A DNA stretch of 64,000 nucleotides from Paramacrobiotus metropolitanus (taxonomy: Eukaryota; Tardigrada; Eutardigrada; Parachela; Macrobiotidae): positions 620,001 to 684,000 of the forward strand of contig NW_026570222.1 in assembly GCF_019649055.1 (NCBI RefSeq). The letters are read 5' to 3'. Numbering within the stretch: position 1 is the first letter of the stretch; every line of letters begins with the position of its first letter. Shown here one piece after another: positions 36,801 to 48,200 of the stretch. The notes beneath the pieces are model-generated. The model saw only the letters and a list, made by a program, of their open reading frames with translations. It ran no database searches and was not told the origin of the DNA. Both the position numbers and the translations under genes were made by a program.

Positions 36801-37995
36801 CTGCTGGTGGCCACTGATGGACAAGGATATCGAGCGACTGGCGGCCGGTTGTCGGATCTGTTCCGAACGCGCCAAGGAGACGCCGAAAGTTCCTTTGTCG
36901 CAGTGGGCCGTACCGGAAGCACCATGGAAGCGTGTTCATATGGACTTCGCGGGTCCGTATCAAGGAACGATGCTGTTCATCGTGGTAGACGCCTTGTCAA
37001 AGTGGCCAGAGGTCATTCCGATGAAACACGCCACGACGGACGGGGTTATCGAAGCGTTCCTGAATCTATTCAGTCGATACGGGATATGTGCCGAACTGGT
37101 GTCAGACAACGGGACGCAGTTCACATCGGAACAATTTGCCCAGTTCTGTGCGCAGTTCGGAATCAAGCACATACGGACACCGCCGGGACATCCGCAGTCC
37201 AACGGACAAACGGAACGTTTTGTGCAAACCGTCAAGGACGGTATCGCCAAGCTGCGAGAAGACGGAAAGTCATTTCCGGTCGCTCTCCGACAGTTCCTGT
37301 GGCGTTACCGCAGCGTACCACACGCGACGACTGGAGTATCGCCAGCGGAGCAATTCATCGGTCGCAAAATGCGTTCCACCATGGATTTGCTGGTGCCAGT
37401 CTTGCTCACCACGACTGAGAAAAATCGACAGCGATACCAGCGTAATTTTGACAAAAACACCAAGCCAAAGAATTTCCAGCCTGGTCAGATGGTGCTGACG
37501 CGCGACTACCGGCTAAACCGACTGGTGGACTGGGTCAGCGGGAAACTGCTGAAGCGAGAAGGTACGCGAATATGGCAGGTGCTAGTGAACGGTATGACCT
37601 GGCGCAGGCACGAGAACCAACTGCGACCGCGCCACTGGTTGAACGCTGGCGAGCATGTCGATCTGGATATGCCAGAAGAGCAGAATGGGAACTCACCACG
37701 AGCGGTGGAACCTACCCAGAAGGAACCTGCCGAGGAGGTGAAAGCGGAGGTGCCAGAGAAAGGCACTGGGTTAGCCAACACCACCGACGGCAGCCAGAAT
37801 ACCGTGACAGAGCAGACTGCACAATTAAATGCTGAAAGCAAAAATGAAACAACGCAGCCGCCTGCGAAAGAGTCGAGGACGATTAAACCGAAGAAGCAAG
37901 TGCCGACGGTAGCCAATCCAGCACCACGAAGAACAGCGCGTGCAAATGCCGGAGTGAGTCCAAAGCGGCTCATTAAAGATCCCAATTTTGGTTAA
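33853..37995 (+). CDS. Gypsy gag-pol polyprotein
   Basis: A single 1380-codon frame. Gag spans ~1-220 and is followed by two CCHC zinc knuckles (~228-262). The protease has VLDTGSAVT near 306. The reverse transcriptase carries YLDD near 593 and is followed by RNase H (~735-860). The integrase has an HHCC zinc finger from ~964 and a DDE core near 1030 (MDFAGPY), 1085 (SDNGTQF) and 1121 (NGQTERF). Fused gag-pol in one frame occurs in several Ty3/Gypsy lineages. The C-terminal ~120 residues are Glu/Pro/Thr-rich. No envelope frame is present. It looks whole. Confidence 0.95.
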   Translation: MPPKEESVSGLLRFEPSSMTWRSWQFRYRNYVKLKKVTDSDEQKALLLDSLGVEAMELVHSMCLPKDPDEYTTSQIVDKLEAAYVKKTNATTEWANYFRISQEPGETLLDFSNKLRRKAIHCSFPADVLEKNMSSTFLNGLANDTTRQHLMSKDFTTLEKALELAQQYELTRSTKRGQATVEVARVDGGQRRGGGANRYRGNRRGGMRGRGNPPSQNTAAGSTACSGCGSATHARGDCWAKDLVCRNCNKKGHIAKVCRSPKQPQSRGQEGRRTWAVEHEFDVLSVNAVVGGSIHVPLKLNGTAVSPVLDTGSAVTIITADTWRSIGAPRLSPYSHPLRSFTGHPLSVIGTATLEVVHGRTQKALPVVVVGRGGNVLGRDWIAALDLSHLSLRDLQDTSVCAVSSNPKLKEILERHKAVFRDELGHCKHYKARLYLKPGARPVFCKARMVPFAFRDAVEKDLDRLVQRGILTPVDHADWAAPTVSVQKRAGDIRTCADLSTGLNDSLDAQQYPLPTPDELFAKLNGGQTFSTLDLAEAYAQVELEEDSKQLVVINTHKGLFRYNRLPFGVSSGPSIFQQIMEKILQGCEGVAVYLDDIIITGRTEEEHLRNLEKVLQRLEEHGLTLKQAKCRFMQSSVEYLGFVVDSRGRHISRDRVKALLDMNRPTNVSELRAFLGLVNHYGKFLPDLSAKCNEFHSLLKAGVTWEWSKVCEANFNGLKEEIARATFLVHFDPDMPLVLAADASQYGVGAVLCHRFPDGTERPIAHASKTLSPAEKNYGQIEKEALALVFGCRKFHQYIAGREFTLLTDHKPLLNVFGSRKGIPVITANRLQRWALLLMGYTFSIQYCRTEEFGQADGLSRLPMHSTQLSGLPDLGMDNIVSDVHTESLRNTPVSTEAIAAETAEDRELSELTGYIRNGWPSAIGDRLKPYKRLERELVLVNGCICWGMRTVIPEKLRPAILAHLHDAHMGVSKIKAEARGYCWWPLMDKDIERLAAGCRICSERAKETPKVPLSQWAVPEAPWKRVHMDFAGPYQGTMLFIVVDALSKWPEVIPMKHATTDGVIEAFLNLFSRYGICAELVSDNGTQFTSEQFAQFCAQFGIKHIRTPPGHPQSNGQTERFVQTVKDGIAKLREDGKSFPVALRQFLWRYRSVPHATTGVSPAEQFIGRKMRSTMDLLVPVLLTTTEKNRQRYQRNFDKNTKPKNFQPGQMVLTRDYRLNRLVDWVSGKLLKREGTRIWQVLVNGMTWRRHENQLRPRHWLNAGEHVDLDMPEEQNGNSPRAVEPTQKEPAEEVKAEVPEKGTGLANTTDGSQNTVTEQTAQLNAESKNETTQPPAKESRTIKPKKQVPTVANPAPRRTARANAGVSPKRLIKDPNFG

Positions 37996-38038
37996 TTATG
38001 TTTTTTGTTGTTGAGTGGGTTTTTCCCACTGGGGGAGG

Positions 38039-38157
38039 TGTGATAGTGCATGACCTTTACATAGCAACCAATACAGCTGCGACTGTAAGATCATGTAAAC
38101 ATTCAGAGTACATCGTGGCGCGCCTAATAAATATATTATTTATGATAATATATGACA
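38039..38157 (+). repeat. 3' LTR of Gypsy element
   Basis: A 119-bp copy of the 5' LTR, followed by the AGTAA target duplication. Confidence 0.92.
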
Positions 38158-38454
38158 AGTAACTGCTCTTTTAGTTATTTTAAAAAATAGAGGAATGTTT
38201 TTTGTGCTAGTTTCTTGTGGCACAACGGTAGTTTGCCACTTCTGTTAGCAGCTGGGAGCTACCGGGAAAGAACAACGATATCAGGGCGTTTTATCGTGTT
38301 CACAACGACCGTAACGATACGATAGAAGCCAGAAAACGATGAGTTTGTGGTGAGTCATCACCGTTATCGTCACCGTGTTGTGTCCAGAACAAGCTCTAAT
38401 GATCAGCTAATGGCATACTGGCAGTACTTACTAGCAAATTGCAAATAACAACAA

Positions 38455-38966
38455 TAGAGCTTGTTCTAGACACACTACGGTGACGATCACGATCGGTTAC
38501 CGTGACGGTAATCGCCATCGTAAGAGAGTCTGCTTGTTCGCTGAGCACAACGATAACGATAGACTCGAAGTCGGCTCGGGTTCGGTTCGGTTTTGCTGTA
38601 AATAAAATTACTGGAGTGGATGAGCAGGGACGTGACAGCCGCTTATGGGGTGGGAGTTTGAGCAAACACGCGACTCCCGATCTTTCAGTTGCTCGCAAAA
38701 AATTCTTTTGAAACGTTTTCTTTGTAGTAACTGTTCTTTTAATTATTTTAAAAAATAGAGGAATGTTTCTTTTGCTAGTTTCTTGTGGCACAACGGTAGT
38801 TTGCCACTTCTGTAAGCAGACGGGAGCTACCGGGAAAGAACAACGATAGCAGGACGTTTTATCGTGCTCACAACGACCGTAACGATACGATAGAAGCAAG
38901 AAAACGATAAATTTGTGGTGAGTCATCACCGTTATCGTCACCGTGGTGTGTCTAGAACAAGCTCTA
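38455..38966. mobile_element. TIR element copy 2 (508 bp, uninterrupted)
   Basis: The element body is 38457-38964, with TA on both sides (38455-38456 and 38965-38966). TIRs of about 33 bp start GAGCTTGTTCTAGACACA and differ between the ends at one or two positions. Subterminal parts repeat ACGATAACGATAG-type and GTTATCGTCACCG-type strings. It is highly similar to copy 1 and lies 58 bp from it in the same orientation. No coding capacity. Confidence 0.82.
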
Positions 38967-39136
38967 ATAACATTAATAACAATCTTCATTCTTACAATTA
39001 GTCACCAGGATTTCTGTTCGACGACAAAACAAAGTGTTTTGAGTTTTTATAAATTTGATGCGAAGCAGTTTCTAAAGTTGCCATACAGAATTTACCAAAT
39101 ATAAAGTGACTTTTATGACATCCAATTTAATTCCAG

Positions 39137-42007
39137 ATGGATGCAACAGTAACGCCCAACGTGAACGACAGAGAGAATGGATCCGCTGACTTGATAGCCA
39201 AAGGTTTGCTAAAGATTAAAAGAATTCGCGGACAATCGACGAAAAAAGGATCTTCCGAGCTTGAGGTAAGCAAGCTAGCGCATTCACTGAGTTCAACTGT
39301 TAGCGAAGTATCTGGTCTTCCATTCAGAAATATGTGGAGGTTCTCGCTGTTGACACGAAAGAAGATCTCATTAAGCACGAAGCGGAGCTCGAGGAGCTTC
39401 GCGCAGATCCTGCGCTTGACATTCCCGCAGCCACAGTGGTTTCTGACGATGAGTGGTTTTCCGTCATCACTAGCCGTTTTGCCGATTTTCTCGAGGAATT
39501 CTACGAATCTCGGCTGAATGAGCCATGTGTATTATCCGTGCCGGGATTTTTCGTGCTGGCCGGCAAAGAGGTACTGGAGGAGGAGAACTCGCAGCAAACT
39601 GCAGGCATCGTCAGAGACATGATGATTCTGCATCTCGGAGCGTTTCTCAGGTGTCTGCAACATACCAACTGGCACTGGGCATCGCTGATGGATGATGAGG
39701 CGCTGAGGAATTTTTTCCTGCGGGATGTTGTGCCGAATTGCCTCGATGCGCAGTGTCGCGTGCTGATGGCGCGAATTATGCTGAAACTGTTTGCCGTGGC
39801 TGTACGCGAAGGAGATCCCACTTTGCGAGAACAGTTTATGGCCTTAATAGGCCAGCTGTGCCGACTGCCGGACTTTCCGGTCATTTTTATGTGGGTTTTT
39901 GTCCAGTTTCTGGACTACGACGTAAGTTAGTACATATTAGATTTGGTAAATTTCGCTTTTCTGCAAGTTTTCAGTTAATATTACGGAATTTTTAATTATT
40001 GTCAGCACTTTTAGAAATTTTCTACAGTTCTGAAAATAATCTAGTGCGGCGTTTGCCGTCTAGCAGGATTTATCATTTCTGCTTATTTGTTTCAGGAAAT
40101 TGTCCCTTATATGAGTGGTGGAAATTGCCAGATTACTTATTACGAACGTGACAACGAGTTATCGCTATACGAGATGAATATAAAGAACCTTAGTATGCCT
40201 TCGCTTTTGCGATTTCGTCCGGAACCGCGGGCCTTGAGAAACGGCGGAAGAAATGGACTGGTTACATGGCCACGACCGAAGAAAAAGTTTAAAGTGGTGA
40301 CAGTAAGTCCTGCTGCAGCGCTGGCCAACCAGACAATGGCAGTAGACGCACTGTGGTTATGCTGTGAATCGTTTCCGGCAAAAGAGGGAATACCACTTAA
40401 TCCGGAGAAGTCGGCTGCACAGCCATCTAGCACACCTAACACTGTGCAGGCACCGGACTCACCTCCACCTCCGCAAGATGTTTCACCGGCTTCTCCTCCT
40501 CCAGGTAATGCTTGTGGTGGTGTGCTTTCTTGAAAAACAATTTCTGAACCTTTCAAGGTTGATTTGAATTTCGACAAGCTGGTTTGCTCTCATAATACAA
40601 GACTTGTATGCGTCTACATTTTAAATCGCATTTTCTGTAGCTTTAAACTAATAAACTGCATTGTGACACTTGAATCGTGCTGATGATTGCTGAATTAGTA
40701 TGCGGTCCCAGGCTTGATGCTTTGGTTCTTGGTATTACACCGATAGTCTTTGCTCTTTTACAGATGCTACTGGGTTGGCTTTGGAAAGCCCAGCTAGTCC
40801 TGACCTACCGGAGATGCGAAATTCGAAAAACACAGATGAACAAGTTTCTGATCGTTTTAAAGTGGAGTACAAGGATTTTGTGATGAGGATATCTGTGATT
40901 CCTGATTCGGAGAATTCTGACAAGAAGGCACCAAGACTGGAAAATGTTACTACGTATTCATATTTAAAAAAGCGTCTGTATTCTTTCGGTGGCTGGTGCT
41001 GGTTGGCCGCCTGCTTTATTGATACTTTTGAGCCGGAAGAGGCTGACAAAGTGATATGGTGGCCGGAATTTCAGAGCGTGGCCTTTTTCAATCGTAACGT
41101 GCATATTGTCAGTGCGTTTCGGAAGAATCCGGTCTGGATGAAGATAGTCGATATGGCTGCAGGTCATCCTCATGGCTTTGTATATTTCTCGCCGATTATA
41201 CGACCCGTTTTTATAAGCTTGTATATCCATTGGGAAACTAGTTTCGAAAGCGTTTCATCCCGGCGAAATGAGGCAGCGCTGCAGCAAACGGTTTGGTTAC
41301 TCAAGTGTCTTTCCAAGGTATGTGGTAATTCTTGAAACGAAAAGGTTTTAAATGATTAATGATTGTGTGTGGCATTTGTAAATGTGAACGGTCGGCAAAT
41401 TAAGTTAAAGACTTGATATCTTCGATATATCGATATCTAGAAAGTCAGAGTTTTGTTTTGCAGAGCAAAATGGTGCATGAACCATACTGTTTTATTGGCA
41501 ACGTGGTTCACCATCTTCTACCTAACGAAGTCAGCTCTATCTTATCATCTTTGTGGAAAGTCATCAAGGTAGATAGGTGCATCGGTTCAGTTACCGGCAG
41601 TGCATACTTGTTATCGCGTGTCTGGTTGTTACATTTGGATACTGGCTTCAGGTTTATTTTCCCAATCCGCATCGTTTGCTCTCTATACCGGAATTCGAAC
41701 AAGACATGCGGGCTAAACAGATGGCCGAAACCGGTAAGAAACATATTTCCATATTATTTCTTTGTTGAAAAGTGGAATTTAAAATTTTTATTGGCATTAC
41801 CAGATTCTGATTGTTTTAGATTGCTTGCTCAAGATCCGCGCCGTTATATTATCTCATTTACCCGCAGTTGGTGTGTTTGGTAAAAAGTTTTTCCTGCCTG
41901 CCCGTGTTCCACTGGAGGAATCGCGTTGGTTTGAATCGACACAAAGTCAAGAAACTACCAGCGCGCCCGCTCCCATTAACGCGAGTCATCTGGCCAAAGT
42001 GGATTAA
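39137..42007 (+). CDS. Unrecognised helical protein (686 aa, 7 exons)
   Basis: Exons: 39137-39265, 39328-39921, 40096-40504, 40764-41317, 41464-41568, 41652-41733 and 41820-42007; 2061 bases, all joins in phase. I do not recognise the family. The first half (~45-245) is predicted helical, with Leu/Phe-rich amphipathic stretches such as FADFLEEFYESRL and FMWVFVQFLDYD that resemble HEAT/ARM-type alpha-solenoids. A Pro/Ser-rich linker follows (~345-395). The second half is again helical and Trp-rich (GGWCWLAACF, VIWWPEF). The C-terminus ends in Ser/Thr/Ala-rich sequence. No signal peptide, catalytic motif or clear membrane segment is seen. Scaffold or complex-subunit function is inference from composition only. 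The start ATG directly follows an acceptor-like CCAG, so an upstream exon is likely. Confidence 0.82.
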
Positions 42008-42658
42008 AGATGTTTTCCGGAAATAATTTTTTCTGGATGTCACTAGTACAAAGTGAAATGAAACATTTTATGTAGGATAACTTTGTCGCACCTTACTTAA
42101 TACTGTATTAGCTGTAAGTGCGGCAGCATGAATGTTGCGCGCTTGTTTACTTTGAATCGGATATTTGTCGTTTAGGATGAGCAGGAATTTTGCGGTTCCG
42201 GTAATCGTCCTTGTATCAGTATTATGTGCGGCATGTTGTTTTGCTGAACTGTCCTTTTGTGTCAATTAGCTTAATAATATTGTGGATGGTATTTATGGTT
42301 TGTTTATAAAAATGTTCCTGCGTAGTGGTCTTCTGTCGATAACAACAACTACCACTATTACGGAGTGTCTGGAATTAGATAAAACTCATATAAGTAAGCT
42401 CTTCGTGAGGAGATGTCACCTAATTCCATATACTCGTGTAACATTACATCTTGCCTTATTTTTAGTCGAGTAACTGCGAATGTACCGTATATGAACCTTT
42501 CGTAGCGTATAGATCTCGAATCGTCTATGACAACACCTTGCTAATTTTGTTCTAGCTTGTATTAGATTGCTGCATTTTTATATGTGTATGACTTATCTTC
42601 AAGTTGATATCAATAGGAATCTGCGGAAATATATGCAGATCAGTCATCCAGACTGGGA
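42008..42658. other. Intergenic spacer
   Basis: This lies between the 686-aa gene and the secreted protein gene. I see no repeat, RNA gene or clear promoter element in it. Confidence 0.4.
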
Positions 42659-43472
42659 ATGGATACTGCAAAACATTTGTTGATAGTACTTGCGGTTGCG
42701 GGTGTGCTCTTGCTGCATAGATCTGACCCTTGGAGTAGCCCTCCTGGCGCATCCGCACGAATTTTTATCAGAGGTCATTACGGGAATCGAGGTAATCTTT
42801 GAATTTTTATTTTTTGGTCGCTTTCATGGCTCGTTCAACAACGAGGAATTATGAAAGATGATTCGGTTTCCTTAAGTATTGTACTTACAATTAGGTGTAG
42901 AAGCAGCGATAAACACAATATCCAAAGCAATCTGAATAATGCAGGACGTACAGAATTTGGCCGACATATTTTCAATGAAAGGCAAACGCCAAATTTACCA
43001 TTTCACGACAATGAAAACATAGTATGTACCCGAGTTTGAGTGAATGTTCCTCACTGGTCAGGTTTCATAACGATATAATTACTGTAAATGTGCATTGTAA
43101 TTTCTGCTTAATTTTTCCCATTATTTATCCTCGGCACGTTGCTTCGACTCTCGAGTTTTAACCATCTCCTAATTTACAGGTCGTTATGGGAAGGCCGTCC
43201 AAAAAAGCTTCGCCTATACAGGGTTACATGTTGCAACGCCATTGTTTGCTACCGGGCCACTGCCATCATGGCAGAATAATCACAGATATTACGCGGTGGA
43301 TCCGCTTCTGGGTTCAAAGTCCCCCCGACTGCATTTCCTTTTGGGCGGATACGGTCATCCACTTCCTAGTTCCCTTGATACCCTTGACGCGCATAACCCT
43401 ACGACGAAAGACAACGCAGTAGATTATGACCTTATGAACATTCCCGAACCAACAGAATTTTTGGGCAGATAA
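42659..43472 (+). CDS. Small secreted protein (141 aa), unrecognised
   Basis: Two exons, 42659-42791 and 43180-43472, join in phase at a glycine (426 bases). The first exon encodes a typical signal peptide: a short charged start (MDTAKH), a hydrophobic core (LLIVLAVAGVLLL) and a likely cleavage region near 20-30. The mature part is Gly/Tyr/His/Pro-rich with basic spots (RGHYGNRGRYGK near 38-49; GGYGHPLPSS later) and no cysteines, so no disulfide-rich fold. The C-terminus is acidic (NIPEPTEFLGR). Basic residues around GRYGK could be prohormone processing sites, which makes a peptide precursor possible, but that is inference. AAATAAATGA near 43688 may be its polyA signal. Confidence 0.6.
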
Positions 43473-45276
43473 TATTAGCCATCGATATTTGTACGAGTAA
43501 TATAACGCTGGAAATTTCCATCTATCTTATTCCATCACCCTATGTATTTGCTCTGTATATACACATACTCTGTAGACAAGGAATTTATAAAATTGTAAGT
43601 AAGTAAGTAAAAGTAAGTAAGCTCGTCATTTACTTACCTTTTCAACTTTTAACATTCACTGTATGCTAGTTCAGGGTAGACATTCAAAATAAATGAGGAA
43701 TGCGCATTTAAATGTGGTTATCTAATTGTAACTGCCTGTCATTTTTATTTTTTGATCGCATCATGCGTTTTCTCAGTTGCGACGTTTAACGTCAACATGC
43801 ACAATGCGGTGTAGTTTTGCCCTACACTGCCAAATTGTGGCGCGTTTTCGTTACACCGTTCTGGTTTTCATTCTCAATCCCCTTGCTTCCTCGTGTATAC
43901 TTGTATTGGAATGTAGAAGGCTTGTACGGCAATTTTAACATTAAATATTCTCTAATGTAGTATTAGCACATGTAAAATTTACTAGAAGTAAACAGAAAAC
44001 TGGTATGGAAACGTAACGTTTGTCGTATATGGGTTTTATGTATTACGTGCGCACGTATAAATTCTGAACTCGAGAAGTAGTTGAATAATTTGCTGATAGC
44101 ACAATCTGTTATCAGGTCGCTTCCTTGCACACACGTTGTATTCATGGTGATGTAACAAACAAATTGTTGTTGTATTGTCAAAGCTGAACAGCACGCTGGG
44201 TGCCGAATTTGATCTTGACAAAGAGGGCCTCACGTTTACTTACCTTTGAACTCTTGTCCAACCACTTTAACAAACTCCTACGATTATGCGAAACAGCAGC
44301 TGGGTTGTGTGTATTTCAGAGGCTTAAGCTTTCTTCCATATATAAAAGCGCCTTCTGGTCATCTTAAGCACCCACTTGTAGCGCAGTGCGCAACGCTGTA
44401 ACCTTTCCGGGAACATAATCATATTTATTAGAAGACAGTTCCGCTCATTCAAAAATAAATGCTGCTCATGATCATACACTACAGTCACCACGCTCAAGTA
44501 GCGATGTTTTTTTCCGTAAATACACTGTTCTGGCAAAAATACCGAACCTGTTGATCTGAGCACAATTTAAATATTTCATAATTGTGCAACGCCGGTGATT
44601 GCGGTGTTAATGTCGATCACTAGCTCTACTAGTTGCACGAGCAACATAATTGCATAACTTTGAAGTGTGGTTTGTATTGACGAGTCGACGTACCGCGTTT
44701 GCAGTTGGCATCATATTATTCTAAGCCGTTTACCAATACCGTCAGCGCACCTCGAACCGCCCCACATATATATATCTATATACGTATTTTCACATACGGT
44801 GTACATATAATTATACCTTGGTGTCATCTTATTGGAGTGTGCCACACGTGCATTTCATATGATGTTTTTGCTGATCATGTGCAGTTGTTCTCGACGTAAT
44901 TTGCATCGCGTTCGTTCAAATGGACAATTTCAGAGTGTCGAAATAAACTAGCTGGATTTACCACAAACTGTCATGCACAACTGATTACTCAAGTGATTTC
45001 GTTTTTCGTGCTGATGATTACACACCGTCGACAACGGAACCCAATTAGTGAATGCAGGAGCTTCACAATAAATCTTCTGCCACTGCAGACGAGAAAGTGA
45101 TGCGCACAATGTGACAACCTTAATGTTGCATGGACAGTGTCCAGTTCAAAAATGTGTGATCTGCGGCACAGTTGTTTTGGAATTCGAATCAGCCGCAATT
45201 TGGATTACGGTATTCGTAATCCATAAAAGCATCAAATTTGATCAACAATTCCCACCGGTAACTGTTGCGGAATATA
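43473..45276. other. Intergenic region
   Basis: Apart from the GTAA microsatellite (43595-43620) and a TATATATATC run near 44766, I see no feature. Minus-strand open frames at 43963-44233 and 44324-44563 have no motif. Confidence 0.4.
43595..43620. repeat. (GTAA)n microsatellite
   Basis: About six GTAA units with one AA interruption. Confidence 0.8.
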
Positions 45277-48200
45277 ATGTCCATATTCCGTGTCCTTTTA
45301 TTGGGTGATTCAGGAGTTGGAAAATCTGGTAGGTACACTTTAACGCGCATACGATTAAGCATGCACTTTCGTATTGCAACTTGCAAGATTGTAAAAATGA
45401 TGGACAAGTCGTATAAAATATTATACTGTATACGGTACGGATTCAAATGTAACTTTTAAAAAGTTTCGCGACGTTTATAATTGTAAACTTTCGCTACCAG
45501 CCTTTTATATAATTTGCGTGTTTGCTAGTGTGCAATGGGCATTACCCTTGATTTTGTCATTGGTTAACTTACGTATCCCACATTTCTTCATTAAAAAATA
45601 CCAAATTACTTTGCAATAACGATTTCTTAATGGAATGTACGCTTTACTTAAGTATTTCGCAGTTACAATAACGCGATAACGAGGCTCTTGATAATATTGT
45701 TATCGCGTTTGCTCTTAAATAAACTCCTGACCCTTTAAAAATTAAGTCATTTCAAAAGTTTATGATAATAAACTATGGTCTAGTATAGCGTCACAAAAAT
45801 AACAGATTTAAAAATAGCTTTTAATAGTAGGTTTTTTATATTTGAACTGCAGTGCCAGATGCATGCGGTAATCACCTACGTTTTGCATGTATATGCGGCC
45901 GTAGGTGTCCTATGTGGTTTATTTACACTTGTTACAAGTAAATTGTATAATTCCAACGAGTGACTTATTGAACAACCTGGCCTTAATCTGACCGCGTAAT
46001 CTTGGTATACATTTGGCAATATATTTGAAAGGCGTTAACGAAGTAAGCTAATTCAGCTCATTTCATAACAATTTACCACAACAGTCAACGTCCTCCTGTT
46101 GACCTGGAATCGCTCTAATACTGTGGATTTGTGTTGATTTCGTAACGGCAATCCGAGTAAGCAAATCATTTCTGCAATCCTTCAAGCTGTCGCATGACTT
46201 GTCAGACTTTTTGACGTTAAGTTAGTCCACGTAAATGGCTCGTACGGCGCTTGCATGAAAATAAAATGTTTCAATGGAATATTTTAAAAATCTTGTCCCA
46301 AATTTATAAACATATAGAGTAGATAAACATATAGAGTAGTAGTTATAAACAGATATAGACTGTATGAGTAGTCATGATATTGTATCAATTAAGAGTCTCA
46401 GCTTTAAATTAAATATTACATTATAAAACATAACTATCAAAGATTTTTAAATGCATACAAAAGCCTAAATGTGAATATTTCGAAATTGCTGAGAATATTT
46501 CATCCGCATGCCATCCATTGTGGTAATGGGAGTCGTAAATTTTAAGTAAGTAAATAACCCTTACATGTATTACCGTACGACGGCTGCGCGGTGTGCATAC
46601 CAGGTGTTCCATGCAGGTATGAAAGCATACATACAAGTAGAATGGGACCAATTACTTCAATCGTGGTAGATTGCTTACCATTGTCTTTAATGCTCCAGCA
46701 TTTCTTTACATTGACCGGGCAAGCTTTCAGGTCCCGTCCCGAGTAAAACAGCTTGTAGGAAAACGTTAGTTTAACATTCAAGTACCGCTAGGTTAACGGA
46801 TGTGTGTCAATTTTAGCCGTTTCCTAACGTTAAGTTAACGTTTTTTTTGCAAGTTGTTTTACTCGGGCGTATTATTGTACAGAGAACAAATGGAGTACAA
46901 GTCAGGTGCTTGAAACTTTCGAAACACCATAATATACAGTAATTAGCAAGGGTAGGCTGTGAATATGTGATCAGCCGCGGCATGCATATTGATAAATGAG
47001 GCGCAAATGAATTCTACATGCGTTCTGCATTCCATATAAATCACCAATTTGTTACTGTATAATTTTTGATGATGTGCATGGATTCCCAACAAAGGATTCA
47101 CTATTTATTTCACAATAATATCGTAAACTATGCTAACGTGAACGTCAATCTGCCTTGCAGCAGATATTCTTTTGTGAATACCATACGCACAAATATTTAT
47201 AAGCGCTCAAAATAACTCATATTAATCTGAATCTTTTATTGACGCTAATGTGATGGACTACGTACAATTGTATTAACCCGTACCCAATAAAGCTGTAAAT
47301 TGTAGCAACTATTGTGTAATAATTAACCACACGCGTAATTTATATATATCACTTATATATATTACTTATACATTGATGTTAACAGCATGTACATTTCAGC
47401 CCTATCTGTGCGATATCTGACTCGACGATACCTGGGGAATATATGTCGGACACAGGTTAGCTACAGAAACTAATTCTACTCTGTTTGTATTTGTATTCGT
47501 CCACATACTGTAGAGCACCGAATTTTAAATGCACGAAGTTGTTTTTTAAACTCTTCAAACCGCGCTCAATTAAAATGCTACCGCAAATTACGGTAATTTC
47601 TTGTGTGTGCCGTTTGTACTTCATACTACGGACGATTCTAAAAAACCGAAGCATTATCAAAACGATTAAATCTTCTGTTCAAGAATTTTGCAAAACTTAT
47701 GTTCACCAGTTAGAGAAACTCACGCTTATAGCATACACCGCGAATATCGTGTTTCTCCTCCTTCCGGTTACGTTGACACGTTCGTAACACTTTACGTGAT
47801 GCGTAGGTCTAACTGATGTCTGTGCATATGTATTGATATGCAAGAGGCAAAGAAGCGCTAATGACAAATGATCCCGGTAGCAAAAGTGAGCACGGAAGTG
47901 TCTTGTGAGATTAAAGGATTAGATCAATGAGGTAACACTTATTCTTGATTACACAAGTGAACGTGAACCTTGTGAAGTGTAGCCCAGTGAAGTGCTGACG
48001 GACTTGGTCGATATAGAGGGAAACTCATTTCGTCAAACACAATTTCGCACGTGCATACCTGCATACCTCTGGTATTCATCAAATATAAAAGCTTACCCAC
48101 TTTATTGTTCGCACTTTAAATTGCCGTCAACCGAAATTAGATCCATTTTTGTATGTATCAATTAGGCACGGTGAAGCGCATATAAGGCATATTTCGTTAA

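Larger units (their letters stand above)
33663..38157 (+). mobile_element. Ty3/Gypsy LTR retrotransposon, looks whole
   Basis: The element is 4495 bp, with 119-bp direct LTRs (33663-33781 and 38039-38157) that look identical, start TGTGATAG and end ATGACA, and are flanked by the 5-bp duplication AGTAA (33658-33662 and 38158-38162). A possible primer-binding site starts TGGCG at 33786, and a polypurine tract (GGGGGAGG) ends at 38038. One long gag-pol frame fills the interior. Identical LTRs and intact duplications indicate a recent insertion. It sits inside a TIR element. Confidence 0.95.
33387..38398. mobile_element. TIR element copy 1 (TA-flanked), split by Gypsy insertion
   Basis: Terminal inverted repeats begin GAGCTTGTTCTAGAC at 33389 and end with the near reverse complement at 38396, flanked by TA (33387-33388 and 38397-38398). 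Without the LTR insertion at 33663-38162 the two halves (33389-33662 and 38163-38396) total 508 bp, exactly the length of copy 2. TA target sites point to the Tc1/mariner superfamily. No transposase is present, so it is a MITE. Confidence 0.8.

Noticed and set aside
38217-38232. Pol III A-box-like TGGCACAACGG in the TIR elements
   Set aside because: No B box follows at a usable distance in either copy, so no SINE or tRNA origin is claimed.
43595-43620. GTAA repeats as splice donors
   Set aside because: A simple microsatellite beyond the stop of the secreted gene, with no exon adjoining.
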